A DNA stretch of 64,000 nucleotides from Vicugna pacos (GCF_048564905.1 NW_027328740.1:35329019-35393018), one strand, 5' to 3'; shown: positions 48,766-61,420, counted from the stretch's first letter. Numbers and translations are program-made. Notes: generated by a model from the sequence alone, not told the origin.

Positions 48766-49439
48766 TGATCCTCATTGTCCAGTCCTGTCAGTGCTGCCCT
48801 GCAAGGTTCTGCAGTGGGTGCTCTTACCCTGAGATGGGAGGGCGTAGAAGGACATTGTAGCACCCGAGGGCAGGAAGGGGTTGCTTTAAAAGCAGACATG
48901 TAGCCTCCTGCAGCTGCAGACCTACAGGCAGTTTGGTTTATGGTCGTGGAGAGGACTTTGGAGGTCTTAGCATCGTCTTAAGACTTGTTTTCCCTTGGGG
49001 ACCTGATTTGCCTTTGCAGATTAATGTTGAAGATTTGGGCTTCTGGCAAAGCTGTTTTCAGAGATGGGTATATATGTAACATATAGTATAAAATGAAAGG
49101 TTTTATTTAATATTTGGGACTTTGTAGCTGTAGGGAACAGCTCTGTTGGCCTGGTTTCCACGGAGGACACTAGCAGTCGTCAGAGCGTGCGGGAGGGCAG
49201 GCAGCCTGCAGTGCTGCTGCAGGGGTTCTCCCCAGCAGGACGCTCTGCTGAGTTGACTCTTCTCTGAGTTTGGTTGGCAGAGGAGCAGACAGCAAAGTAA
49301 TGAGTTCTGGTGGGATTGTATAATGACAGGAAGAAAGAGGGAGCCGTAGTTCTTAGGGACTACTACACTCTTTTGGTTCCTGATCCAGTGTGTCCCATTA
49401 CACAATTGATGAGTTGTGTCTATTCTGGGACTTGATTGA

Positions 49440-49912
49440 AATAAACGTGCAGCCTGAATATTAAGAGTTATGTTTTATTTGTCAGAAGGACTCGAGCCAG
49501 GATGACCGCCTCTCAGAACACTCTGAGGGACTGCTCGCAAGAGTAGGGGAGAAGCTAGGATTATATAGGAGCTTTACAACAAAGACCAGGTAGTCAGGAC
49601 AATAAAACATTGCTTGTTATCTAAAGAAAGCCAGGTATTTCAAGTTCATGAATTTAATGCTTTTCAATATATGGGAGGAAGCCAACATTTGGGCTGACTG
49701 AATATATACTTTAGACAAGCACCTAGCTATCTAGGGCCAGTAATCTTCCTTTCTTATTCTGAGTCTGCTCAGAGGGCACCATTGTGAATGGCTGCAGGCC
49801 TGTCTTCACTGGGGGGTGGCGGCAGCCGCTGATGACTTGTTTTCAGCATTCTTTGTTTAGTGACATGGTTGCAATATTTTCATTCAATTTGTAGTGTTTT
49901 CATTCACAGAAA
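49440..49912 (-). mobile_element. Solo-LTR-like element, ungulate ERV family not named
   Basis: On the minus strand a TATA-like 'ctatataatcc' is followed after about 100 bases by 'aataaaacataactctt'. The + strand text 'ttatgttttatttgtcagaagga', 'gagggactgctcgcaagag', 'aacaaagaccaggtagtcagga' and 'ctatctagggccagtaatc' matches a repeated artiodactyl LTR that I recall. No internal retroviral region is attached. It is a fossil, antisense to the pseudogene. Ends are approximate. Confidence 0.68.
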
Positions 49913-50284
49913 ATTATGGTATTACCCTGATTATGTATAATCTGGAAGCTTGGAATGGAACCGAGATGGAATTACTGCAGGTAACTTCTACTTTAATAAG
50001 CCATGTGTAAACATGAACACGGAGGAAGCATACAAAAGGATTCGGTGGTGAATGGGAAGGGTTTCTGCACGTTACAGAAGAAGGCAAGGCAGAATTCTTC
50101 TTCTTTGTGGGCAGGTATGTGAGTCCAACTTTCCTTTCTGAAGTGCTTTCTGAGAACTGTTTATGGTAATGAACCATCATTGACAAACGGTGACACACAT
50201 TGCATTTAAGAGCTGGCTGGCTTCAACTTGGGTATTGGACAGGTGGAATTCATAGGCAGTGGTCAGGTGGATGGGACAGAGATG

Positions 50285-50495
50285 GAGCCCAGGCCTGGGC
50301 CCATATTCAGGTTGAAATCGCCATTTACTCACCATAGCGCCTTGGACTTGAATGTAACCTCTCTTAAACTGATGGTGAGTCTGTGAAATGGGCATGATAA
50401 TATTCGTTACTTCCTGGGCTTGTTGTAAGTTCTGAAGATTATTATAGCACACATGAAGCACTTAACACACTGACACTTAGCAGTGTACACTTTGT
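50285..50495 (+). mobile_element. MIR SINE
   Basis: 'ccttggacttgaatgtaacctctcttaaactgatggtgagtctgtgaaatgggcatgataata' and the tail 'catgaagcacttaacaca' follow MIR sense order. Confidence 0.75.
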
Positions 50496-50584
50496 TCGAC
50501 CACCACGCTTGGTGTGTGTCAGAGCCTTAAAGGCAGCATGTGTCTGTTTAGGATGCACTGGTAGCCCCTTGGCTACTTTGTGAA

Positions 50585-50735
50585 TTTGGTGATTTCCTTT
50601 AATACTTGTAACTCTGTGTGCCATGGGCAGTTATTTTTATGGACAGATGAGGAATCTCAGGGTAAAAAAGACTGTGTAATTTGCCCAAAGTCAGACCATA
50701 ATTTTGTGTGCAGGGGCCTCGGTTCAGCATGGGCT
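50585..50735 (-). mobile_element. MIR fragment
   Basis: 'ttatggacagatgaggaatctcagggtaaaaaagactgtgtaatttgcccaaagtcag' is the reversed MIR core. Confidence 0.78.
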
Positions 50736-52249
50736 CCTGGGCCTTCTGCTCTCTCCGTTCAGCACCAGAGCCAGATGTGGGCTCGGCTGTTTCCCAGCCC
50801 AGAATATCCGGCAGGCCACAAGACACACCTGGTCCTGTGCTGCTTGAGCAAAATCTCCGGAGGAGAGGCAGTTACAAAAGGGATAAACATAAAAACAGAC
50901 GACAGCAAATTGTGATCAGCTCTGAGAAGGAAAGGAACACGTCTGGCCGTGCAGAGCTGGGAGCTTTCCCGTCGGGGCTGCTCTGGGGGCGCTCATCTCA
51001 GCTAAACAAGCTGTGCTGCTGCACCAAGGCAGGAAGGCAGGGCGCGTGTGGCCAGGTAGACAGGGCCTCGTTGATCGTACTCATTCCCTATTAAGTGGCA
51101 GGTGTCACAGGCACTTAACTAATAAACAGACGTTGGCCAGAATCATCACGCATTTTGCTTGGTAGTTTTATTGGCGCCAACTTTGAGAGGAGGTCATTGA
51201 AGCTGGGGAGTTTGCTGCATGACCGTGATTACCATGGAAATACCCCCACTGGTCTTTCAACCTAGACTGGTGTGGCTGTCATGTCCCAGCCCTGTGAATG
51301 GCATCGTGCAGCTTCTCCCAAGTGGCCCAAATGACTGACATTGATATGCTTAATTCGTAGGAAATGGTATGTGGCAATAAGAGAAAAAGGTAGTAAGAAA
51401 TTGGAAAACTAGAAAATAACCAATTCTTCCCCTGCTGGGGGACCGTACCCTGTGTCTCTCACCCCACTCACTGCCTGTCACCTCCTCCCTGCCGACTCCG
51501 TGTTCAGAAGCCACTCTGAGCCTTTGAAGAACATTTTGCCTCATGACACTGTTGACTAGGACCTGCGACCTCTCTGTCCCTGGTTAACTCTCTCTTCAAA
51601 GCCATTTAAATTTCTTGCAGGCTCCTCCACTCAAATGTAAGAATAGCCCCTTTAAACTTCTTGATGCAGCTCCTTAATGAAGATCTTGGGAAGGAAACCT
51701 AGCCAAAACCTGGGAGGTATTCACAGAGTGAATGTAACCTGAGCATTTTTTGACGTTCAGAATCAGAGCAGTGGGAGACACAGGAAGGCCTTTTTAAGTT
51801 AGAAAGTGGAAAGAGAAAGGACTCAGGATGTTTGAGACTGAAACATCTCGGTCCCAGCCAGCAAGGCACCTGCGTTCAGGATGGTGTGTGGGGAGTGCAG
51901 AGTTCTCAAAAAGAAAGAAGTGGTGGGATGGCAGGGAGGACATTTAGGTACTTAACTGGGGAAGGAAAAAGTTGGCTGAACAATTCATGGTTGAACAAGA
52001 GGATTGTGACATGATGTGCTTGTATTTTGGAGAGAAGGGTTTTGTGGAGCCAGGCCTAAGGAGAAATCTCTCTGACTGGGGAGTCAGCACAACAAAAAAA
52101 CACAGAGAACCAGGCAGACCCCATGGCCCCTGATGGGGGAGAGGCTGCCCACCAATTGGAGACCTGGAGGCTGCTTCTGTCCCTTAGCTGGGGTCTCAGA
52201 CCTCACTTCACATCCCAGTCCTGTTGATACAAGAAAAAATATGTGGGGC
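50736..52249. other. Intron 6 sequence without recognised elements
   Basis: There are short frames only, and I can name no repeat. Confidence 0.35.
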
Positions 52250-52860
52250 ATGAGAAGGGCTGTGTCCCAGGCTTCCGTTGAGCCCCTGGGATGTGCCCCA
52301 CCAGATTTTGTTCCTTGGCTTCATGCAGTAAAGAATTCAAGAACAAGCCAGTGTTGAGTAAAGGTAGATTTATTCAGAGAGATACATTGACAGGCATGAG
52401 AAACGTCACGAAGTATGGGGGTTTGATGCTCAGATTAAAAGTAGGCACACACTCCACAGAAATAGTGTGGGCCTTCTCCGAAGAGGTAGAGAGAGGGGTT
52501 CCTGGGATGTGGCTCTGTGTTGCTCCTTTTCTTGGGCTTCGTGGTTTCATATGCTAATAAGTAGAAGGACCAGCCTTAGGGCAAGGGGCTGGGATTCCAG
52601 GGAGTTGGCCATTTTCCACCCTTTGACCTTTTGTGGCTAGCCTTGTGACTGCCATGGTGCCTGGGGCCGTGTTATTCACCATGTTACTATTACAATGGGT
52701 GTATAATGAAGCTCAGGATCTACTAGAAGTTAAATCTCTTCATCCTGAGCCTCAAGACGTATTGGGGGTTGAATTCTTCACCATTTTGATGTTAATTGCT
52801 GTGGTCTTTCTTGAATGGCTTGCTCTGCCCCCTTCCATCCTGTCTCACTGTGATGACACA
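52250..52860 (-). mobile_element. Solo-LTR-like element, class I ERV type
   Basis: The + strand opening 'tgtgtcccaggcttcc..gagcccctgggatgtgccccaccagattttgttccttggcttcatgcagtaaagaattcaag', then 'gtagatttattcagagag', is the reversed U5 and polyadenylation end of a common LTR type (minus strand 'aataaatctacc'). The far end in U3 is uncertain. The open frame at 52633-52902 is LTR sequence, not a gene. It is a fossil, antisense to the pseudogene. Confidence 0.65.
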
Positions 52861-53033
52861 GAGAGAGCAAAGGCCGGGCCCTGCGTGTGTTCCTGCATTT
52901 AACAGCGGGAGATGTGGGGTGGGCTGAGGATGACTCTGAGTGGTGAGAAATATGTTTCAGATTTTCCCACATGAGACATGGGGACCTGCCAGCAGCCATC
53001 GCAGATTTATCTCACGGGCATTATCGCTTGTGT

Positions 53034-53443
53034 TGTTACGGAAACAACAGGCCAGCCAAGAAATAAGCAGCACTCAGAGGGTGGGAGTACTGAGATTTAT
53101 TATGCCAGCGGGCTCAGAGGGGCTTCTGTTCCCAAGCCCTGAGCACATCCAAGACGTGCACATGAGGTTTTATAGGGTTAATTACAAGTATGGGGCTTTT
53201 AGCCAATAAGGCTCAAACAACAAAAAGCAAGGAATCAGTACACTGAAGCTTATCAATTTGGAACAGATCACGTTACTGACAATTGTTGACCTTGGATTTA
53301 CGAGTTAGCTTGTTAGCCCAGTAAACTGACACTGAACTTCAGATTTACGAGTTAGCCCAGCAAAACTTAGATCAGTAAACCGACACTTATCACACTTAGA
53401 TTTGTGACTTAGCTTGTTAGCCCAGCTGGGGTTTTTGTTCACA
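53034..53443 (-). mobile_element. Solo LTR, second copy of the 8475-8881 family
   Basis: The 410-bp element has TG...CA ends (TGTTACGG start, GTTCACA end on the + strand) and a 4-bp target duplication GTGT (53030-53033 and 53444-53447). On the minus strand a TATAAAA box precedes an AATAAA by about 70 bases, which fixes the orientation. It is close to the copy at 8475-8881 (near 88-90% by eye). Different target duplications show two separate insertions. It is a fossil with no internal region. Confidence 0.87.
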
Positions 53444-53551
53444 GTGTCACTCATCTTTTCTATTTTCCTTTTATTTTTAAAGTATTTAATCCAAATTTAA
53501 TATCAGGATTTTTTTGGAAAGAAATTTCTCTTTTTCTTTTCTTTGGGGCTC

Positions 53552-53660
53552 TTTTGGGGGGTAGGAAATTAGGTATATTTATCTGTTAGTGGAGGCCCTG
53601 GGGCTTGAACCCAGGACCCTGTGCACACTAAGCACACGCTCTACCACCTGCCCCATCATC
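53552..53660 (-). mobile_element. Camelid tRNA-derived SINE (Vic type)
   Basis: 'ggggggtaggaaattaggtatatttat', then 'gaggccctggggcttgaacccaggaccctgtgcacactaagcacacgctctaccacctgcccc', is a full reversed copy. Confidence 0.88.
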
Positions 53661-53989
53661 TTTTTCTTTTTGCTTTAGCTGCCAAGAATCTTACAGCTGA
53701 ATTTCTAGTCGGCCTTTAACACTTGCCCTGACTTCATGGAATCCATTTTTATGAGTTTACCTCCCCCAGGTTTCATTTAAGTATTGAATCTCCATTTTCT
53801 CTTCACTCTCAGTTTTGCCTTTTTGTTGTTATGGTTGTTAAGCTGTGTTTAAAAAATTGTTTAATTTCTCTTTTAGCAGGAGGCTGAAGTAAATAAATAT
53901 GTAAACAAACATCACACTTAAATGCTTTTATATATTCTAAGCTGTTTAGTAGTTAATTAAAAACCAAATTGAATATTAAAGGGATAACA

Positions 53990-54135
53990 TTTTTAAATTA
54001 TTTTTTAATTTTTTATAAAGACATAGCTGATTTAAAATATATGTTTCAGGTGTACAATAGATGCTCCATTTATAGTTACTGTAAAACATTGTCTGTATTC
54101 CCTGTGTTGTAAGATACATCCCTCTAGAGTGTTTA
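53990..54135 (-). mobile_element. L1 3' UTR fragment
   Basis: 'ttttataaagacatagctgatttaaaatatatgtttcaggtgtaca' and 'tccctgtgttgtaagata' match the reversed artiodactyl L1 end. Confidence 0.72.
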
Positions 54136-54640
54136 CATTACATGTTGCAGTTTGTATAAGAAATTTGGGTAACGCAGAGTCTGGGACGTGGCTGTGGCTG
54201 ACCCAGGTTCACGCAAACCCTGCCTGTCAAAGCTCAGGCCTTCACTCCTGTCTGCAGGGGAGCGAGTGGAGGCAGCTCTCATCAGCGCTGGCACCACACT
54301 CTGAGTGGCAGTGACAGCAGTGACTGTGTGTGGACGTGAAAATTGTTGTTCCAAGAGTTTTACATGCTTTTCTGCATTTAATAATTACAGCCCTCCTGTG
54401 AGGAAGGGTTTTAAGTTTTTAATGAATAATACATTTTATTTTGATATTGATAGACTTCAAAACTCCGGAAAATTTACAGGAGTAGTACAATAAATGCTTA
54501 GATACAATTCACCTTAAAGGGCACTATTTGCCCTTTTGTGACGGGTTTATTTTAGCATAAATTTTCAAAGTTCATTCATATTGTAGCCTGAATCAGTACA
54601 TTATTCTTTTTGTTTGATAATATCCTTTTCCTTTTTTTTC

Positions 54641-56122
54641 GTTTTTGGTCTATTTAAAAATATTTTCATTGAAGTCTAGTCAGTTTATAGTGTTGCATCA
54701 GTTTCTTGTGTACAGCACAAAACTTCAGTTAAATAGGAACATACCTGCATTCATTTTCATATTCTTTTTAAACATAAGTTACTATAAGTTATTAAATATA
54801 TTCTCCTGTGCTATACAGTATATACTTGCTGTTTATTGTATACATACTCAGCATCTGCAAATCTTGAACTCCCAATTTATTCATTCCACACCCTCTCCCC
54901 TCTGGTAACCATAGTTTGGTTTCTATGTCTCTGTGTCTGTTTCTGTTCTGTAGATAAGTTTATCTTTTTGTTCCTTTGTTTTTGTTTTTTGTTTTTTTTT
55001 TTGTTTTAGATTCCACATGTGAGCGATCTCATATGGTATTTTTCTTTCTCTTTCTGGCTTATTTCACTTAGAATGTCATTCTCCTGGTCCATTCATATTG
55101 CTGCAAATGGCATTATTTTATTATTATTTTATTGCTGAATAGTAGTCTATTGGACATATATACTACAACCTCTTTATCCAGTCGTCTGTCAGTGGACATT
55201 TAGGTTGTTTCCATGTCTTGATATTGTAAATAATGCTGCTGTGAACATTGGGGTGAAAGTGTCTTTTTGAATTACGTTTCCTTTCAGATATATGCCCTGG
55301 AGTGGGATTGCTGTGTCATCTGGGCCCCCAAGGTTTTGTCTTTTGAGGAACCTCTATACAGTTTTCCACAATGGCTCCACCAAACTGCATTCCCACCACA
55401 GTGTAGGAGTGTTCCCAATTCTCCACAGCCTCTCCAGCATTTAGTGTCTATGAACTTCTGAATGATGGCTATTCTGACTGGTGAAAGGTGATACTTGTTT
55501 GCAGTTTTGATTTGCATTTCTCTGATAATGATATTGAGCATTTTTTCATGTGCCTATTGGCCATTTGTATGTCTTCATTGGAGAAATGTTTCTTTAGGTC
55601 TTCTGCCCATTTTTGGATTGAATTGTTTGTTTTTCTTTTTTATCAAGTGTAAAAGCTGTTTACATATTCTGGGAATTAAGCCCTTGTCACTTTCATTTAA
55701 TGCAACTATTTTCTCCCACTCCATAGGTTGTCTTTTTGCTTTAATTTTTGTTTTCTTTTCTGTGCAAAAGCTTGTAAGTTTAATTAGAACCCACTTGTAT
55801 ATTTTTGCTTGTATTTCTATTGCTTGAGTAGACTGCTCTTGGAAAATATTGTTCAGATATATGTCAGATGTTTTGCCTATGTCTTCTTCTAAGAGGTTTA
55901 TAGTGTCTTGTCTACAGTTTTAAGTCTTTAAGCCATTTTGAATTCATTTTTTTGTATGTTGTGAGGGGGTAGTCTAACTTCATTGATTTACATGCAGCTG
56001 TGCAGTTTTCCCTGCACCATTTGCTGAAGAGGCTGTCTTTGCTCAATTGTATGTTCTCACCTCCTTTGTCAAAGATTCAATTACCAAAAGTTTGTGGGAC
56101 TATTCTTGGTAATTTTGTTTAT
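54641..56122 (-). mobile_element. L1 LINE 3' part (copy B counterpart)
   Basis: Same insertion as 343-1817: reversed 3' UTR, then ORF2 end, with the same 5' truncation point near 'attcattgatggatgg'. Confidence 0.88.
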
Positions 56123-56234
56123 CCATTCATTGATGGATGGATATTTTTAGTGACTTTTAGCTACTCTGAATGATACTGCTATGAATATTGATGTGCAAGT
56201 TCTTGTGAGAATACATTTCCATTCTGTTGGCTGT

Positions 56235-56378
56235 ACAGTTGGCCCACCATATCTGTAGTTTCCACTTCATGGATCCAGATGGCTGATTGCAAAGGGACTT
56301 GATCATCCTTGGATTATGGTATCCAGGGTGGGGGGTTCCTGAAACCAAACCCCCGAGGACACTGAAGGATGACTCTAC
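56235..56378. mobile_element. TcMar-Tigger-type (MER2-like) remnant (copy B counterpart)
   Basis: Clearer than in copy A: begins 'acagttggcccaccatatctg' and ends 'aggatgactcta'. Same position in the L1. Confidence 0.78.
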
Positions 56379-56823
56379 ATGTAGGAGTGGAATTGCTCAG
56401 CCACATAACTCTAACCTTTTGAGGAAACATCGGGCTCTTCCAAAGAAGCTGCACCATTGCCCCTTTCCAACGGCTGCATATTGAGGGTATCCATTTCTCT
56501 GCCTCCTGACTGACACTTGTTATTGTCCATGTTTTGATTATAACCATCCTAGTGAGTTTAAAATGAGATCTCATTTTGATTTTGATTTCGCTAGTGATGC
56601 TGACCATCTTTTCAGATGCTTATTGGCCAATTGTGTATCTATTTAAATCCTTGGCAAATTAAAAAATTGGGTCGATTTTCTTTGTATTGTTCAGTTGTAA
56701 GCATTTGTTTTATATCCTGGATACTAGTCTCTTATTAGATATATGCTTTGCAAGATTTTTCTCCTATTCTGCAGATTGTCATTTCACTTTAATTTTTTTA
56801 AACATTAAAACAATTTCTTTATA

Positions 56824-56900
56824 GGGGAGGTAATTAGATTTATTCATTTTGTTTTTCTTCCTTAGCACGCACTCTATCATTTGAGCTACCCCTTTCCCCT
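56824..56900 (-). mobile_element. Clipped camelid SINE (copy B counterpart)
   Basis: 'gggaggtaattagatttattcattttg', then 'cttagcacgcactctatcatttgagctacccctttccc', with the SINE centre missing exactly as in copy A. Confidence 0.75.
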
Positions 56901-58364
56901 TTCATTTCACACTCTTGATGTTGTCCTTTGTAACAAATGATTTTCATTTGATGAAGTCCATTTTATCTATTTTGTTTTATCACTTGTGCTCTTGGTATTG
57001 TATCTAGGAAGCCATAGCCTATCCTATGACCACAAAGATTCATACTATGTCTTCTTTTAGAAAGTTCATATATTTAGTTTTTACGTTTCTGTCTGTGATC
57101 CATTTTGAATTAATATTTGTTATATAAAATACGGGGTCCAGATTCCAGATTCATTCTTTTGCCTTCAGATACCCAGGTGTCTCTGCTCCATTTGTTGGAT
57201 AGACTATACTTTCAATGGAGTGTTGTTGGCACATTTCTGGAAAACTGACTGTAAATGTAAGTTTCCCCCCAGGATTTTTTATTGTGTCTCATAGATTTCT
57301 GCATCCAAACTTATGACAGAAGCATAATGACTTGAGTGCTATAGATTTGCTGTAACCTTTGAGTGAGTCCTCCAAATTTGCTCTTCTTTTTCAAGATTGT
57401 TTTGGCTGACCTGGGTCCCTTGCTTTCAATATGAATTTTGGGATCAGTTTTTCAATTTTTGCAAAGAAGTCAGCTGGAATTTTGATAGGGATTCCACTAA
57501 ATATGTAGATTACTTTGGGAAGTCTTAACATTTTTAACAATATTTTCTACCATTGCATGATCATGGGATGCCTTCCATATATGAAGATATTTTAAATTTT
57601 TTTTGGTGATACTTCAAAATATTCAATGTACAAATCTTGTAAACTTTTGTTAAATGTATCTCTCATTTTATTTTTTATGCAGTTGTAAATGGAACGGCTT
57701 AGCTTCATAAGGGTGGGACTATATATATCAATTTATTTATTTCTAGGATTCCTACATAGCAAATACACTAGGTTTATATTTGCTACATTGATCTATCCAC
57801 AATTCTTCCCACCCCCGTGTCATAAGAAACCAAGACCCAGCTTAAGCCATCTGAACACCTATGTGGAAGTGAGAAATGAGACCTTTGGGTGGGGTTTGTG
57901 TAGATGATACTGAGATCTTATTCAGGATGGCTTCATCTTAATTTCTTTTAAACAATCCTTTCAGAGTACATAGTCAGATACATTAGGAAAATGCTGTTTT
58001 GATGTGCGGAGGAGCTAAGACTATAATTTTCAAGTAATTTCTAGTGAGAGTGTTGTACTTGAAACATAATTTGCATCAATCTTTGAAGATTTATGTTTCA
58101 GGAGCTTTGAGTAAATAATACCTGTCTTTATTCAATAACTACAACTAAATGCTCAAGCAACATGAAAGAGTTTGAGCAAACTGCTCCCGCCCCGTAGTGC
58201 TGGTTGGTTGCAGCTGTAACTGGAGTCAGCGCTTACCTCGCCCAGTACACTTGTGCTGATCTGCTCAAAACAGTTCGTCCAACAGTTTGTCGGTAGTCTT
58301 TTAGACAAAGCCATAAAGCATTGATTTAAGGTTGCTGGAATGTAATCTATTCTTATTAATATTA

Positions 58365-58495
58365 AGTAAGCACATATTGAGTACTTACTGTATGTTGGGA
58401 ATTGTCCCTCAGCCTCACATGAATATTACTTCTAATAAAACCTCTCATATTTCCCTGTTATTTGCACTTTACAGATAAGGAGACTGAGGATTAGG
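58365..58495 (-). mobile_element. MIR fragment (copy B counterpart)
   Basis: 'cactttacagataaggagactgaggatta'. Matches 4070-4200. Confidence 0.75.
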
Positions 58496-58959
58496 TCTTC
58501 TCTCTTTTGGGGGGAGCTCATTATCAATGATGGGAAGTTGTAAGGAAAAAGATATTGATTCATCCAGAGAAAATATTTTTCTGAGATTCAGTATTGAAGA
58601 AGGTAACCACTGAAGAGGGTGATCATTGTTTGAGTGAGACGAGCCCCGGGTTGTACGGAGTCAGCATCCCTGTCCTGGACGCTGCACGTGTAGAGCTGCG
58701 TGGTGGGTGAGGCGGCGCGGCCGCGCAGGGAAAGCGGATGCCGGGCCGTTGGGCTGTGCTCAGGCCCGGTGGGGCTTTCTCCTAAGAGCAGTGGACCGTC
58801 ATTGACAGATTTTAAGTAGGCTAGTGCGATGCTCTCGTAGATCACTTTTGTCTTGTAGAATGCTTAGAAACATTTAGAAGGCTCGGCAGGAGGTGATGTG
58901 ATGAGTCAGAGTAGGGTGGCTGCGAGGTGTAGCAGTGTTCAATTTTCAAGTGATTTTCA

Positions 58960-59165
58960 GTCCCAGGTTTGTGGCTCAGTAGCCGTGTCACTTTGGATGA
59001 CACACCCAAGGAAGTGAAACAATTTATCTAATCAATAGAAGCAGTGATGTACCGAACTCCCAGGACTGCGGTGTAGATCCAGTGAGATAACGTGTGCACA
59101 GTGTGCAGCATGGTCCCCAGCACAGAGTCAGTGCTGAGGGAGTGCCAGTGAGTACCTGGTAGGAC
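58960..59165 (+). mobile_element. MIR fragment (copy B counterpart)
   Basis: 'ccgtgtcactttggatgacacacccaagg' and 'cccagcacagagtcagtgctgagggagtg' keep MIR order more clearly than copy A. Confidence 0.72.
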
Positions 59166-61420
59166 AGGTGTGGGTGGTGGATCTCGTTGACTGAGGAAAT
59201 TTGCCCCTGAAGGAGGGGTCTTGTCACATCTGTGAGTGATTGGCCTGAGCTGGGAGAGGCAGGGAGACCTTGCCCCCGACCAAGGGCCCTGGGCAGGATG
59301 GCTATGGGAGGAACACCGTGAAGTTAGCTCTTTGCAGGTGGAGTTGGAGGTGCCCTTGAGACATCTAAGTGCAGTGTCACAATCACAGAAGTGGTCTGGT
59401 CCCGGGCTGTGCATTTTCCTGCTGAGATATTGATCTCTGAACGCGAAGACATACTTTACAGGACAAGTGAATAGTAGTATCATCTCTCATCAAAGCTCAC
59501 ATCTCTTTATTCATCACTCACTTTGCTAATTGGGTACTTACAGAACACACTTCACTGTCCTCCCCTGGGCTCAGGCTCCACAGAAAAGAGCTGGTGAGTC
59601 TCCCTCTTTTCCAGAAGAAGACACACTTAGCTGGTAGACTTCTATACCTCGCCAGACTTAGAATTTTAGGTTGTTGATTTAATTCTATTTTCTGTTGGTC
59701 ATCTCCTGACAGGAGAGACGTTTTACCTCATGGTCAGGTTTCAATTAGCTGTTACTGAGAATTGCTGGTCTGACCCATAGTGTATTTATTCTATTAACTT
59801 TGTAGAGTACTTATCATTTTTCTGTCTTTGCTCTTTAATTTTGTTTGCCCCTTCAATTTTCTATCTTATTTGGGACCTTATTTTATTTTTTAATTAAAAA
59901 ATGTCTATTAGCAGTTAACAAAACAAAAGCAAAGAAAAAATGCACATGATAGCTAAATTTAGAAAATATCTTGTGTGTTTTCTGTCTCAGCAATGGAGGG
60001 TTCTAGAAACTCGTGAAAAGCTTCATTACATAAGTTCCTTTAAATTCTGATTAAGAAATAAAACCTTCCTTCCTCATCTTTCAAGCTGCACAGCTAATTG
60101 TCAAGAAAGTGAGGGGAAATTCTCAGAAGCCAAGACAAACCAGAAAGCAGGGATTCTGGGAGATACGTGAGCCTTAGAAGCCCTGGGGTGCCGGTTGGCT
60201 CCTGAACTGAGTTTCAGTTGCCCTGGCAGGAGGGCAGGAGGTGAGCCTGTGGCCTCTCACACTGGGGGTTGGATGGCTGTTCTTATATAAGGCCAAGCAC
60301 ATCCTGAGAATCCTGCTTTATAAAAGGTTGAATTAGAAAGAAAAGAATAAAAGCATTCCTCAAGGCAAGGAAGTAAGGAAAGTAAAATTTTTTGGAAGCG
60401 GGAAAAAATAACATATCCAAAGTAAGGATTTAGTTTAAAGCTGTTCTGGCATGAGAGTGACCACAAACCCATGGCAGAAAATCACAGCTCCTCCCGGAAA
60501 GAGAAGGTGTGTTTTGAATGAATCAGTGGACAGCCATTCTGAAAAAGGCCTCCAGAGTCTTCTGGATCAAGATACTGGACTCAAACACCTCCCTTCCATG
60601 GTCTCATTTAAATAACCAGAAAGGTTTTAAAGGAAAGAAGCCATAATCATAGTTCTATTTATTGACATTACTTTATGCTAGGAATTCAAAGGTGACTATG
60701 GAGTTGTCTCCTCTTTTATGGACCTTACTTTCTATTTGACATAGTTGGGGAACTTGGTGGAGGGTGGTGTTAGTATGTTGCAATTAACCAGGAGAGGAGT
60801 TTAAGAAAGCAGTGAAGGGTTGGTGACATTTTTCGCTGAGGACAGTCCTGTTCAGTTGGCTTGTAATTACAGGCTCGTTGAGTTGTCACTGGAGGGAATT
60901 AATCTTAAGGAATTTGGACTTAGCTCAGGCCTCTTCAGAATGGACAAGTGAACCTGGAGAAAGACAGTCAAATCTGTGCAGACATTGAAGTTCACTTCAA
61001 CATGTGGTATCCATGAGCCAAAGATAGGACTAGTAGGCAGCACTTCTTGAGGACAGAGGAGTGGTTTTTAAGGTTCTTCAAGAATGAATCCCAAGGTACC
61101 GGGATGGCCAGTTGTCAAACTGTGACTTTGCTCTTTGGACGGTGTATCCACCAAGGGTATTGGCCGTTTATAAGTTTCCATTTCTCCTTAATACATGTCA
61201 GGTTATGAGGACGTGGGCATAAACGTTTCACACCTTGTCAAGGTGACTTTGGGTACCTGCCTAGAATCATGGGCACAGTTGCGGCTGCGTCATACATCTT
61301 GCCGCACATCCCGCTCCCCGGCTCCGTGATCACGGCAGAGTGGTTCCTTATTGAGCTGTCCATCTCCTCTGTGACATCGTAACCAAACAAAAGATTGGAG
61401 AGTATTAGCTTGGCTTTTTT

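Larger units (their letters stand above)
56123..57690 (-). mobile_element. Older L1 fragment (copy B counterpart)
   Basis: Counterpart of 1818-3425, with the same nested Tigger-type piece and clipped SINE. Confidence 0.75.
54281..61420 (+). repeat. Segmental duplication, copy B (inside the pseudogene intron)
   Basis: Direct-orientation copy of 1-7155, about 7.1 kb, roughly 90% identical by eye. It starts at least at 'agcgctggcaccacactctg' (the left edge cannot be set because copy A is cut by the window). It ends just after 'tagcttggctttttt' near 61415, where the two sequences part. It lies between the 46-kb and 63-kb TRAPPC9-like exons. It carries the same nested insertions as copy A. Confidence 0.93.

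Noticed and set aside
52633-52902. 89-codon frame with hydrophobic segments that looks like a small membrane protein
   Set aside because: It falls in the U3 part of an LTR-like element and carries no known viral or host domain.
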